Assembly (NCBI RefSeq): GCF_019649055.1
Contig: NW_026570226.1
Span: forward strand, 434,001-498,000
Source of the DNA: Paramacrobiotus metropolitanus
Taxonomy: Eukaryota > Tardigrada > Eutardigrada > Parachela > Macrobiotidae
Direction of reading: 5' to 3'
Length of the DNA stretch: 64,000 bases
Below are positions 23,200-40,698 of the stretch, in pieces. Made by a program: the position numbers and the translations under genes. Each line of letters begins with the position of its first letter. Position 1 is the first letter of the stretch. The notes below the pieces were generated by a model that worked only from the letters and a program-made list of their open reading frames with translations, was not told the DNA's origin and ran no database searches.

Positions 23200-24137
23200 G
23201 CTGCCTACAGATTTTCACAATACTGCTTTAATTACAGATATATCGCTTTATTGAAATTATGCACCGACAAATCAATCAGTAATGCAGGGCGCGTGCAGCT
23301 ACATGCTGCACGCGTTACGTAACTTGTTTTCAGTTTCTAGTGCAAGGCGTGCTAGGCACGTGCTTATCACAGTTTAAAATCTTCAGCTGGCACAATGAAT
23401 TGTGCCAGTCTGAATGAGCTGCTATGCGGAAATGCTGTGCCTGGGCTGTTCAGGCAGCAACAGGTTGACGCTCGAGACAAATGACGCACTGCCGTTCAAC
23501 GTCTAGGTCAGACGTTGATCGTTTAATGCGGAAATTTTAAAAATTCCGACTTTAAAAGGTCAGAATAATGCGAAAAATTAATGTTTCCAATGCTAAAATA
23601 CAGTCTGTAAAACTGTATTTTAATCCTGAAATATGCTGTGTCTAAATGTGTGAAATGCTGTACAAAAGATAAACTGCTGTGTATTTTGTCAAATGCGAGA
23701 TTAATGCTGTGTACAATGCTGTTGTCCCTTACTTCCAGTTAATTTTCAAAACGAAACCAAAAGAAAAGGAAAACTGCAGTTGTAAGGTGAAAGTTTCAAA
23801 CAGTTAACCAGCCTTGCTGGCAACTCACTGCTTCGACTATCCACAATCCTTGCTGCACGGAGTTTCGGGAACCGTGTCTCACCGCAACACCACCCCACGT
23901 CCAAACTGCACGGGTTTCGCGCACCGTGGCTCACCGCTCCGCAGTCCACGAAAACCAAAACTCTGCAACTAGGCTCGAGATATTGCTGTCAGTTAATCCC
24001 AATAAAGGGCAATGCTGTACAATAAAAGTTCACGACGATATTGCTTTGGAGAATCAGCGTCCACCACACCAACTTCCGACAAAGATGAGATATTGCTTCC
24101 AATATGAAATTATGCTCAGATTTGGCGGATCTTAGTA
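23200..24137 (-). other. Long 5' leader of the gypsy element
   Basis: About 940 nt lie between the primer site and the first ORF, with no long frame. A donor-like GGAA|GTAAGG lies at 23733/23732 and could splice to the acceptor before the third ORF. By hand, 8 ANTGC pentamers occur in the 200 nt from 23520. Confidence 0.6.
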
Positions 24138-24147
24138 TCTGCTACCA
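24138..24147 (-). other. Primer-binding site, initiator methionine tRNA
   Basis: The sense strand directly after the 5' LTR reads TGGTAGCAGA, complementary to the 3' end UCUGCUACCA of animal initiator tRNA-Met. It touches the LTR with no gap. Confidence 0.8.
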
Positions 24148-24523
24148 TGATAGCCATGCCACGGGGCAGGCTAGGAAGAAGAACGATTTTCTATGAAAAT
24201 CTACGGGAGAAACACCGCTCGACTTCCGTTACGCTTTTATTAGTCGAAACCAGTAATCATAAGAAATTCCAGAGCTGTGCGATCATAACTCCTCGACTAA
24301 AGTTCTCTGACAAAACATTCAGCGGATCAGAACTTCAAAGCCCAGTGTTATCGCAACAGTGTAATGCTGATCGTATGTGTACTGCTCGTACCTGTCTTGA
24401 CTATCGAGCCAAGTGCTAAACACAGTTAATGCGGTGCAACAGGTAATGATAAGACGTACGTGTAATGCTAATAAGTACTGCATATGCACGGGAGATGGTG
24501 ACGTACTAGCGTCATCCCTAACA
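24148..24523 (-). repeat. 5' LTR of the gypsy element (376 bp)
   Basis: Same length as the LTR at 12040-12415, and no difference was seen by eye. It contains a near-palindrome TGACGTACTAGCGTCA (24499-24514), which includes a CRE-like TGACGTA. It is followed by the GCTG target duplication at 24524-24527. Confidence 0.95.
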
Positions 24524-25472
24524 GCTGTAGGGTAATAAAATACTACTGTAATCTTTCGCTGTCAAACGTAGGCGGTCGCCACTAGGACATATGTTGAGGA
24601 TTCGCCGATTCGGTTTGTTTCGTCAACTTTCGCATATCTGTAAGTAAGAAGTTGTTTTCGGAAACATAAGATTTTCGCAAAAATATGTAACAGCAAAAAC
24701 GAAAAAGATGTTCAACTGTGTAATATTAGAAATGGCCAAATGGGTGTTTACTGTTTATCGTATATACGAGTATAGTCAAGCTGGCCAGTGGTCACCATTG
24801 ACGATAGAGGCTACTAACCATAACTCATAAGTACATAGCAGTGCTGCCCCGACAGCGCAGTCGGCCCTTCTCGTACTCTCTCCGGACCCGTTCACGTTCC
24901 CGACGGCCAAAGTCCCGAACCACTCCAGATCCAATTCCGACATACTTCATATGCATTTGAAAAAATTTCATAAGTTATTCTTTTTGAGCATTTTTTTTAC
25001 TAAAGTTAGACGTGCCGTCACTGCCGTGAATGAAATTTGGCGAGACCAGTTGCGAGCCGACAGTTTATCAGGCTATCTCTGCTATGCTAACTTTGCTAAG
25101 CATCTGTTGTTGCAGTCTTCCGGAATATTAGTACTATCTCATTATTCTGCAGTGTACTAGATTTAAATTTAATGTACAAGCCAGAATAATTCCGTACGAG
25201 ATTATAAAGGCAGATGCTGACAATAATTACTGATGCTACACACCGCATGAAAATAATGACCAATTGTGAAAAGAAAAACGCTGCGACGCATTCTAGTTCT
25301 ACGGAGAAGTCATGCACAAATTTTCCAAACATCGCTACTAAGCAATTTTATAATAATCAAAAAGGTCGCAGTCTACTTTACACTAAAAAATACCACCATC
25401 GTAGATATGAAAACATGAAAATTAAAAATCTGAGTAGCATGATGGTTTTCAAGGGCACAAAAATATAACAAC
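24524..25472. other. Right flank of the gypsy insertion, upstream of the beta-tubulin 3' end
   Basis: It starts with the GCTG duplication. No protein-like frame was recognised; a few short ORFs have no family features. The part next to 25473 should hold the tubulin 3' UTR on the minus strand. Confidence 0.5.
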
Positions 25473-31808
<6,336 letters not shown>

Positions 31809-33108
31809 ATGCCTCGTCCCGGTCGAAATTCGTATGGCGGAGAAAAGAAGCCACCGTACTCCTACATTTCATTAACAGCAATGGCAATCCAAAACTCTCC
31901 AGAAAAAATGCTGACGCTGAGTGATATTTACAAATTTATCATGGACCGCTTTTCGTTTTACCGAAAAAATACGAAGCGATGGTAATGACATTATTTGTTG
32001 TTAGTCTTGTAAACATTTGAATGAAACAATAATAGTTAACAAATACGCTTTTAGTGTCTTCGAAATTATTATAGTGCTTCTGCAACTTTTGCAACTTTAG
32101 ATCTGCATGCTTTTTCAATAATGTACACTTATAATGACCGAAACCTAAGTAGGTAGTATACCAGTCTATTGCAAAGGTTATATGAAATTATTATTTTAGG
32201 CAAAATTCGCTACGGCACAATTTATCATTCAATGACTGCTTTGTAAAGATTCCTCGCAGACCAGATCGCCCCGGTAAAGGTAGTTACTGGACTCTTCATC
32301 CGGAGGTAAAGATAAATTACGAGGACAAACAGAATGAACAAAATTATTTCAAATCATATTTTACCGTAGCTCCCAGATACTTAAAAATGTCATATTGTAC
32401 ATACATACAACATAGGTCATATTGTACGTACAACACATGATTATGTAATGTTTCGACACAATTTTGCTTGTCCAGGCTTGGAATATGTTTGACAATGGCA
32501 GTTTTCTGCGACGCAGAAAGCGATACAAATCCAATACCGACAATGAAAAATTATGTGATACATCTTGTGCTATGACCACTTTTAATCCAGTACATGCTCG
32601 ACCACCATGTGACCTTTCTGGCAACTGGCGCCCAAGTCCCAATCCTCCAATGTATCCCCGCGCTACGAACGCACTGATCCCCACTGCGTCCATTTATCGC
32701 CTATTCGGCGATCCTACAGCGCCATTTAATAGTAATAACCTCGTTGTTTCCAATCAAACGGTTGTATGGAGTGGACATAAACCGGTTAGGAAGTCGTTCA
32801 AAATTGATGACATACTGTCGGCGGAAACTTTTAAGCCAGTGACCTTTAATACGTATCCGGCACCAAACAATGAGTGGCTACCAACATACAATGTTGCTTC
32901 GGCATGTAATACGAACAAGAAGTCAGCTTCATCACAATTAACAGCGAATGATGAATCAAGAGGATGGATGGCAGCTACATCTCCGGTAAATTTAAGCGAC
33001 GGGAATGGCACACCGGGGAGAATGGGAGAAAAGTCAAGAACAGCCGAACCAGGTGATACACTAGTAGAAGAGGACAATGACATAATCGATGTTGTTGGCG
33101 AAGATTAA
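31809..33108 (+). CDS. FoxB: Forkhead box transcription factor, FoxB class
   Basis: A nuclear winged-helix DNA-binding protein. Three exons: 31809-31981, 32200-32305, 32476-33108, giving 912 nt or 303 aa. The protein opens with [20 protein letters not shown], a start typical of FoxB, and the forkhead domain fills residues 12-110 ([52 protein letters not shown]). The FoxB-style wing [15 protein letters not shown] follows. Later SFKIDDILS resembles an Engrailed-homology (Groucho-binding) motif. The C-terminus is acidic ([14 protein letters not shown]). Two introns (218 and 170 nt) split the forkhead domain, whereas vertebrate FoxB genes are largely intronless. Confidence 0.93.
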
Positions 33109-33228
33109 TACATGTAGTAAAAATAAGCATTGCGTCCGTTTGAATTTTGTGTGCATAACATTGTATGAAAGGTGTCCTGCATGAGTCCTCTTGTCAAATC
33201 TGTCAACTGTGCCAGAATCTGAGCGAAC

Positions 33229-33247
33229 AATAAAAGTATTTAATAAA
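33229..33247 (+). terminator. Probable FoxB poly(A) signals
   Basis: Two AATAAA hexamers (33229-33234 and 33242-33247) lie about 120 nt after the FoxB stop codon. Confidence 0.55.
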
Positions 33248-35989
33248 AAATGATTACCTGAAAATGATTACCTTGTTCGTTCAATCCAGCAAGGGTGTAA
33301 TTTTTATGAACTTATATTGCTGTGGCTACTAGACTCTCTAAAAAAGGGCCATATGTGCGGTTAGCATATCGATAAACAACACTCCAGGTGTCTAAAAAAA
33401 ACATCGTAATAACGTACGTGTAAAAACTGGTTTGCCTTTTCGTTTAACTGTTTTTGTGTTCTAATGTGAATAATAAATACTTTGGTACTTTTCATTGATC
33501 ACAGTTCTCATACAAGTTTTTGTTCTCAATATATATTTATATGGGGCGCAAAAAGTTACCGGCCTGCGTCTGCATCACGAAACTAAAGTATGTTGTGCTG
33601 ATTAATTAGTATTCCGCAAAAGAGCGTTCATCACAGTATGCCTGACTTCTGCAGTATCCTGCTGTGAAATTTCCTGCACAAATATTTGGTTATTGAGTAC
33701 GCCACTAAACATAATTCACGTTAAGAACTGATTAACTTTTGGTAGTGCATAAATCAGTAACAATTCTGAACTGTTGTTTGGTCAAGCGCGTGCCGACTGA
33801 GCTCGGTGCTGTAATGGTTTTCGTCAGTGGTCTTTCTGAATTTCAATAGAAATATTTCATGAACGCTTTAGGGAAAAATGTCTTGATACAATAAGGAGTA
33901 TCTCAGTACTTCTTCTAATAAGTAAAACGCCGGTTAAAAAATGATTCATTCAAAATGATTCTACGATTCATTTTTGCTTCAGTCTAAAAACGAAGCCATA
34001 ACGCTGACGAGTGAGTAAATGGTGCAATTTTGAATTGTATAGGCGAGTATGTATTAAAGTGCCCTTTAGTGCCTTGCACTTCGATCGGCGCAAATCAGCA
34101 AAGTTTTTCTGAGCGAATGCGCAATAATATATAAATAATGGCACAGTGCGTACTATGGTTTTTGTTGTTGCACTGTTTTAACTTCTTTGTGTGCAATACT
34201 TATATAGTTATTACCTAATAAAGTGCTGACGTACGTCTCACGCGCGTCTGCTCTTTAGCACAACTAATTAAAAATTTTGAATAGCAATTTGCATGTACAG
34301 TAGCAGATACAATACCTTGTATGGGCATACGCAGAATAGCTATAGAAGTATAAATATAATTTATGCAATAATATGGAAGGGCTTGCTGCTTGAGGTCTCC
34401 TATATAACAAGCAGCACGGAATATGAATGGTCGAGAATTAAGGAAAGCGGCACTGGATTATTATTGTACAAAAGGCAGTCCGTTGTAAGTTTACCTCTGA
34501 TATCAAATTTTTCTTGCTGCTTTGCTACAATGTTTCTTGCTGCAACTTCACCTTAAGATCTAAAATCAAATATGTCATTTACACAGATTACAGTTATGGA
34601 ATTTCCGTTTGCTTCCGAACCTGCTTTCTGGAACGCAGCCCGGTCTATGATTTAAATCGTCATCAGTCACCGAAAAATACTTTATACTGTGATTAATAAG
34701 TTATAGGTGTGACAATGGTGGCAAGAGTTATGAAAAAGATTGAACTAGCCCCCCTGGGGCTACGCTGTGCTTTGATAGCGCTCGTCAGCTTTTGTCACTT
34801 TGCACTGAAGCAAACAGGTAATCCACTGAATGGCTGGCGTGTTGCTGACCATGATTGGAACAGCTTCTTTCTGGTTTCTCCACATATATAATTGCTTTTT
34901 GCCGAAACCTGCAATTTACTTGTGTTTAATTATCCGCCAAATGGTCGGCAAAGAAATGAATTAACAATCGCTGAATTAATAATACTTTGCTCTATGTCAA
35001 TATTGACATCTGTCCTTCGTTTTGACAACTTTTGCAATCTACACCTTACCAACAAGAAAGCAGGAAATTGCGGAAATCATTATGCTTCAACTTCCACATA
35101 TACAACGTTTTACGTAATATGTATGCTATGTCTTTGCAATAGATTTTGAAAGGTCAAAAATTACTAGTGGATGTTAATACAACGCTTATAAAACCGTAAC
35201 TGCCGATTGTCATTTTGGTGGTTGCCCGCAACATAAAATCAACTTCCATCCATAATAACATCTTCACATGCTTATTTGTTGTAACAATAAATCAAAAGTG
35301 GAACAAGTGCTGCGGTTTGGTTCGCTTTGGTATTGAAACCTTTTAAATACAAAGGGTGCATACGTACGTACTTAAAAATTACGTACTAGCCGTTCTTCTG
35401 CTATAGTAATTTTGCTATAGCGTTTGCTAGTAACATGTACAACACGTGAAAAAAATTGTGCCACATGCAGTTGCAGCAGGTACAGTATTGTAAGGGCCGA
35501 CTAACCTGGTACGTAAGGACTAAGGAGCAACTTATAACATGGGTCCCGTGCTTACATAAGTTACTCGTACATTGCACGGCAAGCACGCGGATCTCACACA
35601 GTAGTTTTTGTAGCACTGTTTTTCTGCAAAGTTTTGACGTGCTGTTATTGAACGGAGCTAAAGTAGCGAAAGTCACCTGTTCACTCGACTTCAGTGGTAT
35701 TGGAAGCCATATATACGGAGTCCGATCGTCGGTCACCACCGCGCACCAATTTTGACTGCTATTATTTATGCAACTATAGAAACCGTGGTGTCTGTACTTT
35801 TCTTGTGGACATAAGGACATTAAACGTATAATATTATAAGTACGAATGCAGTCTTTTTACAGCTGGTAAGAAATCAGCAAAATATACAGCAACGAATAAC
35901 GAATCTTCACTTAATAATACAACGGAAAACAATGAAACAATCATCCGCGGCAGATACACCCCAATCACAACAAGAAAAATTCTTCTATA
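33248..35989. other. Gene-free stretch after FoxB
   Basis: About 2.7 kb with no recognised gene. A short frame at 34718-34813 starts at an ATG, has a hydrophobic signal-like run (CALIALVSFCHFAL) and ends at a donor-like ACAG|GTAATC, but no partner exon was found. Confidence 0.45.
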
Positions 35990-36300
35990 CTGTCCTGCTC
36001 GGGAATCGTGCCCATAACGCATATCGCATTCCCGCGCTGTATCTGTACTTCGAAGTATAGACAAACGCTGCCGAAAAAACTCTTTGGCGCGTTTCTGGCC
36101 AGTGGCAGATATTAGGCAGCTTCCAACCTTGTCCACAAGTTTCTTAGTGCCACCGCTCCACGGTCCGTGAATCTCAAACGCCGCCGCAACGAAATCGTAT
36201 CGTGGCATCAGTCAACTGTGCTTCGATAACTTTCCCCTTTCGGCTTGCTCCGCTGCGGCTCCAAAACTAGTTTGCAGCCGCAGACGGACATTAAACTAGT
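35990..36300 (-). pseudogene. Relic of a non-LTR retrotransposon (LINE) reverse-transcriptase C-terminal region
   Basis: On the minus strand a stretch like AAEQAERGKLSKHS, a stop, then YDFVAAAFEIHGPW and FFRQRLSILRSTDTAREC matches the region after the RT domain in many LINEs (pattern AxxAExxKxxKY...FxPvavET.G ... QRLS.a.qrGN). It has an in-frame stop and no RT core nearby, so it is a dead fragment. Family recall only; the class of LINE is not decided. Confidence 0.6.
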
Positions 36301-38377
36301 TTGCAAAACCAAAGTAATTTCAATGACAACCTCCTTTATTTAAGGATCTTGCCTGCTAAGTTCAATACGTACACCCTGACCACGCGTCAAGGTCTCTGAA
36401 GCGAGCACGCACCAGGCATTCCACATCTCTCAACCAGCACACCATGCCTTCCGGTGACCGAGCGTGTTGGGAAGCTAACTTGAGACCTTGCAATCGAGTA
36501 TGGGTTGTCCCAAAAACCCACCGGCGTTTCTTGAGAAATAAACGTTAATAGAAGTTAGCAGTAAATCGATCTAATACAGTACCGTATATCACTAATGAAT
36601 TTCCACAGTACCATTATCATTTTTGCCGCAATTGTGAAAATACTGATTACGAAGGGCCCGTATAACCTGATAGAAAAATTAATAAAGGTTGTGTTTGTTT
36701 ATTTCCCGACAATGTTACCTGTATCTGTACATCCTAAAAGCCGCTTCTGTTTTCAATCAGAACCTTGGAGCCACTGCATCTGTAGAACTCGTATATATGG
36801 ACACTGTCACACTGGTAACTTATCGATTCGCATCGTACCCTTTGACTCACAAGTGTCAGTCAAACTGTGCGCGTGTCGTTTTTTTCAGCAAAAAATGGTA
36901 CAGTACCTGGTTCGCAAGTTAACAGGTTAACACGTAATTGCACTCACGGACAATTGTATCTGTAGACCACCGTAGCACAAAAACTATGATTTGGCAGCGA
37001 TCAGAAAATTTATTATAGGTATATTGTTATTTTTCGAAAAGGGGCAGACTGCGTTTTTCGGTTTGTTTTACGTAGAGGCGGTAGAGCAACAAACAATAAA
37101 ACAAATTTCCGAAGTACTGCCCCTGCATGGCTGATATGGCACAATGCGAACGCAAATTTGTGAGCATGTGTAGTTTGCAAGAGCTTGAACACTGGCCATC
37201 GGGAAAAAACAGCTTGTAAAATGGGCAAAAAGAACTTATACTTCGGGCAAACCGTAAATTTATATATAATTATGGAGTAACAGTGCGGTTGCTTTAAATA
37301 AGTACTGATAGAAACAAGGATCCAAACGCTCAACAAAACCGTCGAAATTTGATGAATTTCGAAGGGCCACAGGATTGCTATAAGGTTAATTCGATCTCGT
37401 GCACGATAGGGTTTATGACCTTTATATCCCGCGTACTGCATTTTTTCGCCTTGGTGCTGTGCGCATTCATTGAATTACTGTATTATAAGATATGTAGTGA
37501 AACATAAGATATTGTATGGCCGCTGGCGGTCAGCTGGTGCAGGTTAGAAAAAACAAAAATAAAAACAGAAGAAATCCTTCCTGCAACATTATATGCGATT
37601 GCCGGCAGTCTATACGTATATATGCACTTGTACGCAAATGCAATACTACTCTAGCTATGAGAATTACTGTAAAATTTCTATTTAATACTCGTATCTCTTA
37701 CAAAATTTGGTTCACAGTCATCTCGAGTTACACGCTCAAATCAGATGCATTAAACCTTCACTGGCAGAAACCCGAACTGCAGGCAGCATACGTTTAGTCT
37801 ATGTTGAGCATCGAAAACAAACGTGGGTCAAACGTGCAAAACGGGACACCTATGGGCATCTGCGACAGTTAACCGTAAGCAAAGGTGATGTAAACATCAC
37901 CCACACACGTACGAGTAACTTGAAATTCTTTTAGAAACACAGCTAATCAGAGGAAAGTACAGCGCGGATGAGGTTCTGTCCGGAATGTCTACTGGTGTGG
38001 CCTGTAGTTATTAGGATGAGTTAAAAATGCAATCTTCATTCATCCTTTGCCGCCTTGTAGTGTCCTGAAATCAAAACAATCAACAGAACATATACTCGGA
38101 AAGGTCGAAGGTTTGAATGCTAGCGCAGGTTTAGTAACCAATTCACTAAAAATGATTGTTTGACTACCATAATCATCAAACTAAACTCGTACAAAACTGC
38201 CATGCACAATAAGCGTATATAATACAGCTCTATATTATATGCGGTACTTCTATACCAAAAACAAATACTGTAGAATAAAGTTGTACTTTATCGAAGTTGT
38301 ACTTTATCGCAACTAAAAAGCCATTCTGCAGCAAGTGCAGTTTCTGCAGTTTATTATACAGAAGCGATTCATTAAAA
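36301..38377. other. Gene-free stretch
   Basis: About 2.1 kb without a recognised gene. The part at 36370-36540 may be further decayed LINE sequence. At 37516-37542 a short ATG-started run (MAAGGQLVQ) ends at a donor-like CAG|GTTAGA, but no downstream exon was recognised. A 16-bp unit AAGTTGTACTTTATCG is tandemly doubled near 38277-38308. Confidence 0.45.
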
Positions 38378-38613
38378 TCATTTCTGTACGTACCATGGAC
38401 CGCCAATTCCATAAGGACCCCAATAATTTTTCAACCATCTGCCGGCATCCCGAAATCCATCAAAGTGCGGGAGTGGTGGTGGTCCAAAGCTGCAGACAGG
38501 ACATCTTTCCGGCTGCGCGCCACGAGTGTTATTTCCATGCAGACAGAAACCGTAATTCGTATCATATGAACGGCTCTCCAGAGTCCCGGTTGGCGGTCCA
38601 ACGTGCAGTGTAA
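38378..38613 (-). CDS. Hypothetical protein or exon with CX2C motif, Gly/Pro/Trp-rich end
   Basis: The frame from the ATG at about 38613 is 78 codons long and has protein-like composition: it starts MPFTLHVGPPTGTLESRSYD, contains ERCPVC, and ends DGFRDAGRWLKNYWGP...GGPWYVQK. A splice acceptor could sit just upstream (CTAAG|AT) and join an exon ending at a GTTAGT donor near 38840. The ...CCATG|GTACGT end could instead be a donor. No family was recognised. The regular aromatic and Gly-Pro content makes it more likely to be coding than its neighbours. Confidence 0.35.
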
Positions 38614-38620
38614 ACGGCAT

Positions 38621-39897
38621 GTTAGCAAGATCTTAGCTGCACGTATACAACTGTTAATCCAAAACTTGAAACTAGATCGGTAGCAGATTGTTACGTTTAT
38701 ATAATCATATTCGGCAAAATACACTATTTTCATTACCCGAGTAGTGCACATAAAATTCCATCCCATACGAAATATCTTTAAATTGTATCCTACTATAACT
38801 GTCTGTATAATATGAACAAGCCTATTGTAATGCTTACGACTAACCTTTTCCAAACGCTTGTCTTCGGGATCCGGACAGAGCAATTAAAATTAATATTGGG
38901 GTATCACAACGTAAAAGAGGCGCAAGTTCTTGCTGTCATAGTGTCAACTATTGGTAAATAACGACACAGCAGGTAAACTTTCAAGTACATAAGTACTTAA
39001 TTTCTTGCACGCGCTAGCGAACAAACACCATTAAACAGCAGCAATAGCTTTAAAAGGAATACGGAAGTGAAGCCTGCCGGCTGTTATGACACAACAATAA
39101 TATGCTAATGATTATGAAAAAGCCTGACGCTGCTCGTACTTTGCAAGTATACAAAACCTCTATTATTTCTTAAGTATGAAAAGATACCATAGTTTTCGAC
39201 CGCCAAGTGGTAGCTGGGAAAGTAATGAATTCTAATACGAACGAAGCATTTGCTTATAACCGGTTGCTGAATCAGAACAGCGCGATGACTATTTTGGTGA
39301 ACAAACAAAATTAACACAACACGGCTTTGATTGATCCCACAAGATCGAGCATGAAGCATTATTCATAATTTTATCAATCTTCGTCCGACAAAAACGAATA
39401 ACACGTTGTCCAGGTGCAAACAATTGGCGCATTTTTCTCATCAATGCAAGTTTAGCAAAATTTGCAAAAAAATGTGTATTAAAAGCATAACGGAACGACT
39501 TGATGTTAAAAGGCTCAACTTCAGCACTGAGAGATTACCTAATTTTAAAACCGATCGAAATTTCGGAACTTACAAAACTAACCAGATTAAACTATTAATT
39601 AAGGCTAATCTAAAATTGAGCAATGCTGTATCGGATGGTATTGAGTTTTGCTTTGCATGTGCATATTAATATGCATTTCCCACGAATCCTACAGAAAGTC
39701 AGAAACACCATAATTACAAATCATAATCTATTACATATTTTAACTTTCAATACCGGGATTGCATCAATAAATTAATAAGAGAATCAAACTCTCCTTAAGT
39801 AGAATAACCAGTTGAAACTCCAACAACAACAAAACTACAATTATCTAGCATATGAACGTTGGTATAAAGAACAGCATAAAAAACACTCCAAAAACCA
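38621..39897. other. Stretch with no firm gene
   Basis: It may hold a 5' exon of the hypothetical gene at 38.4 kb (about 38840-38880). Otherwise only random short frames and the FAD synthase 3' UTR side were seen. Confidence 0.4.
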
Positions 39898-40662
39898 TCA
39901 TTCGCGATTAACCCGTTCATCATCGGAATCCTCCAATAAATATGCCGGCAAATATTTCACCGTCCCATCATCGGCCACTCTCCGCAATTTCTCATTGCGC
40001 ACAGTGTTTCCTTCCCATCCGACAGACGTGTACCCGTCATCATATAATTTACAGTAATATATATTAAACTCCTTCAAATATAACCACACGTCATGATAGG
40101 AAAAATTCAGAATGGGAAGGATTCGCACGAATTCCGCCCAGCCGGGATCGGTCGGGCTAAATGCAGATAAGTGCCGCGAACTGGGATCCTTACACCGTGT
40201 GCCCATGAAAATTCCCTGCACATCGGGAAAATCACTTTTAAATCGGAACAACGCATCCTTAATATCGCCTTCGTAGATCGTCAATGATAAACCCAATAAA
40301 CGAATCTTATCCTGGATAAATTCCTCCAGTTCTATAAACTGCGGACGGCTGCGGAAATAGACGACTGGGATCTGGATGGGAGACTCAGAACGGTATGATT
40401 TTTCGATCTCCGCTAAGACTAGATGCAGCGCCACGGTACAATCCTTGCCGCCGTTAAAGGCAATGGCGGCCTTATTCGTGCCATACCGTTCCAAACCGGT
40501 CCGCACTATTGACTGTGCCTGCGGGAGGGTGGTTTCATGGAAGCGGGATACGGCGGGATGATTAGCCCGGGCTGATGCGTCGGCCGCGAAGACGGATACA
40601 TCGAACAAGGGTTTCGTTGGGCAACTGTTCTCCGTGAAGATGCCGTTGCACTGTTCTGTCAT
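39898..40662 (-). CDS. FLAD1: FAD synthase (FMN adenylyltransferase, PAPS-reductase-like domain)
   Basis: The enzyme transfers AMP from ATP to FMN to make FAD. A single exon of 254 aa from the ATG at 40662; the frame is open a further 36 nt upstream, next to an acceptor-like CTGCAG, so a 5' exon is possible. Seen motifs: the P-loop-like FNGGKDCTVALHL, the FAD-synthase signature SAFSPTDPGWAEFVRILPIL, YHDVWLYL, and YCKLYDDGYTSVGWEGNTVRN near the C-terminus. Unlike the long human FLAD1 there is no N-terminal molybdopterin-binding-like (MPTb) domain in this exon. That makes it resemble the short yeast Fad1 form. No intron interrupts it, unusual for this window. Confidence 0.92.
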   Translation of the reverse strand: MTEQCNGIFTENSCPTKPLFDVSVFAADASARANHPAVSRFHETTLPQAQSIVRTGLERYGTNKAAIAFNGGKDCTVALHLVLAEIEKSYRSESPIQIPVVYFRSRPQFIELEEFIQDKIRLLGLSLTIYEGDIKDALFRFKSDFPDVQGIFMGTRCKDPSSRHLSAFSPTDPGWAEFVRILPILNFSYHDVWLYLKEFNIYYCKLYDDGYTSVGWEGNTVRNEKLRRVADDGTVKYLPAYLLEDSDDERVNRE

Positions 40663-40698
40663 TTTTGTCCATGAATGGCGCCTGCGAGGCTGCAGCAA

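Larger units (their letters stand above)
12040..24523 (-). mobile_element. Ty3/gypsy-type LTR retrotransposon, 12.5 kb, with an extra 3' ORF
   Basis: The element reads on the minus strand. Order: 5' LTR (24148-24523), tRNA primer site, long leader, coiled-coil ORF, gag with zinc knuckle, -1 frameshift signal, protease, RT, RNase H, integrase with GPY/F-type tail, an unfamiliar two-frame ORF, a 3' non-coding part, and the 3' LTR (12040-12415). The domain order PR-RT-RH-IN is that of Ty3/gypsy (Metaviridae), not Copia. It is flanked by the direct repeat GCTG. The LTRs begin TGTTAG and end ATCA in the sense strand. At 12.5 kb it is long for the group, mainly because of the leader, the coiled-coil ORF and the post-integrase ORF. 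Pol is broken by several small indels, yet the LTRs look identical by eye. Confidence 0.93.

Noticed and set aside
34709-34891. Signal-peptide-like first exon ending in a donor
   Set aside because: No second exon was found downstream, so a gene cannot be supported.
37013-37441. 142-codon minus-strand frame
   Set aside because: Composition looks random, with no motif and no splice context; it starts at a non-ATG codon.
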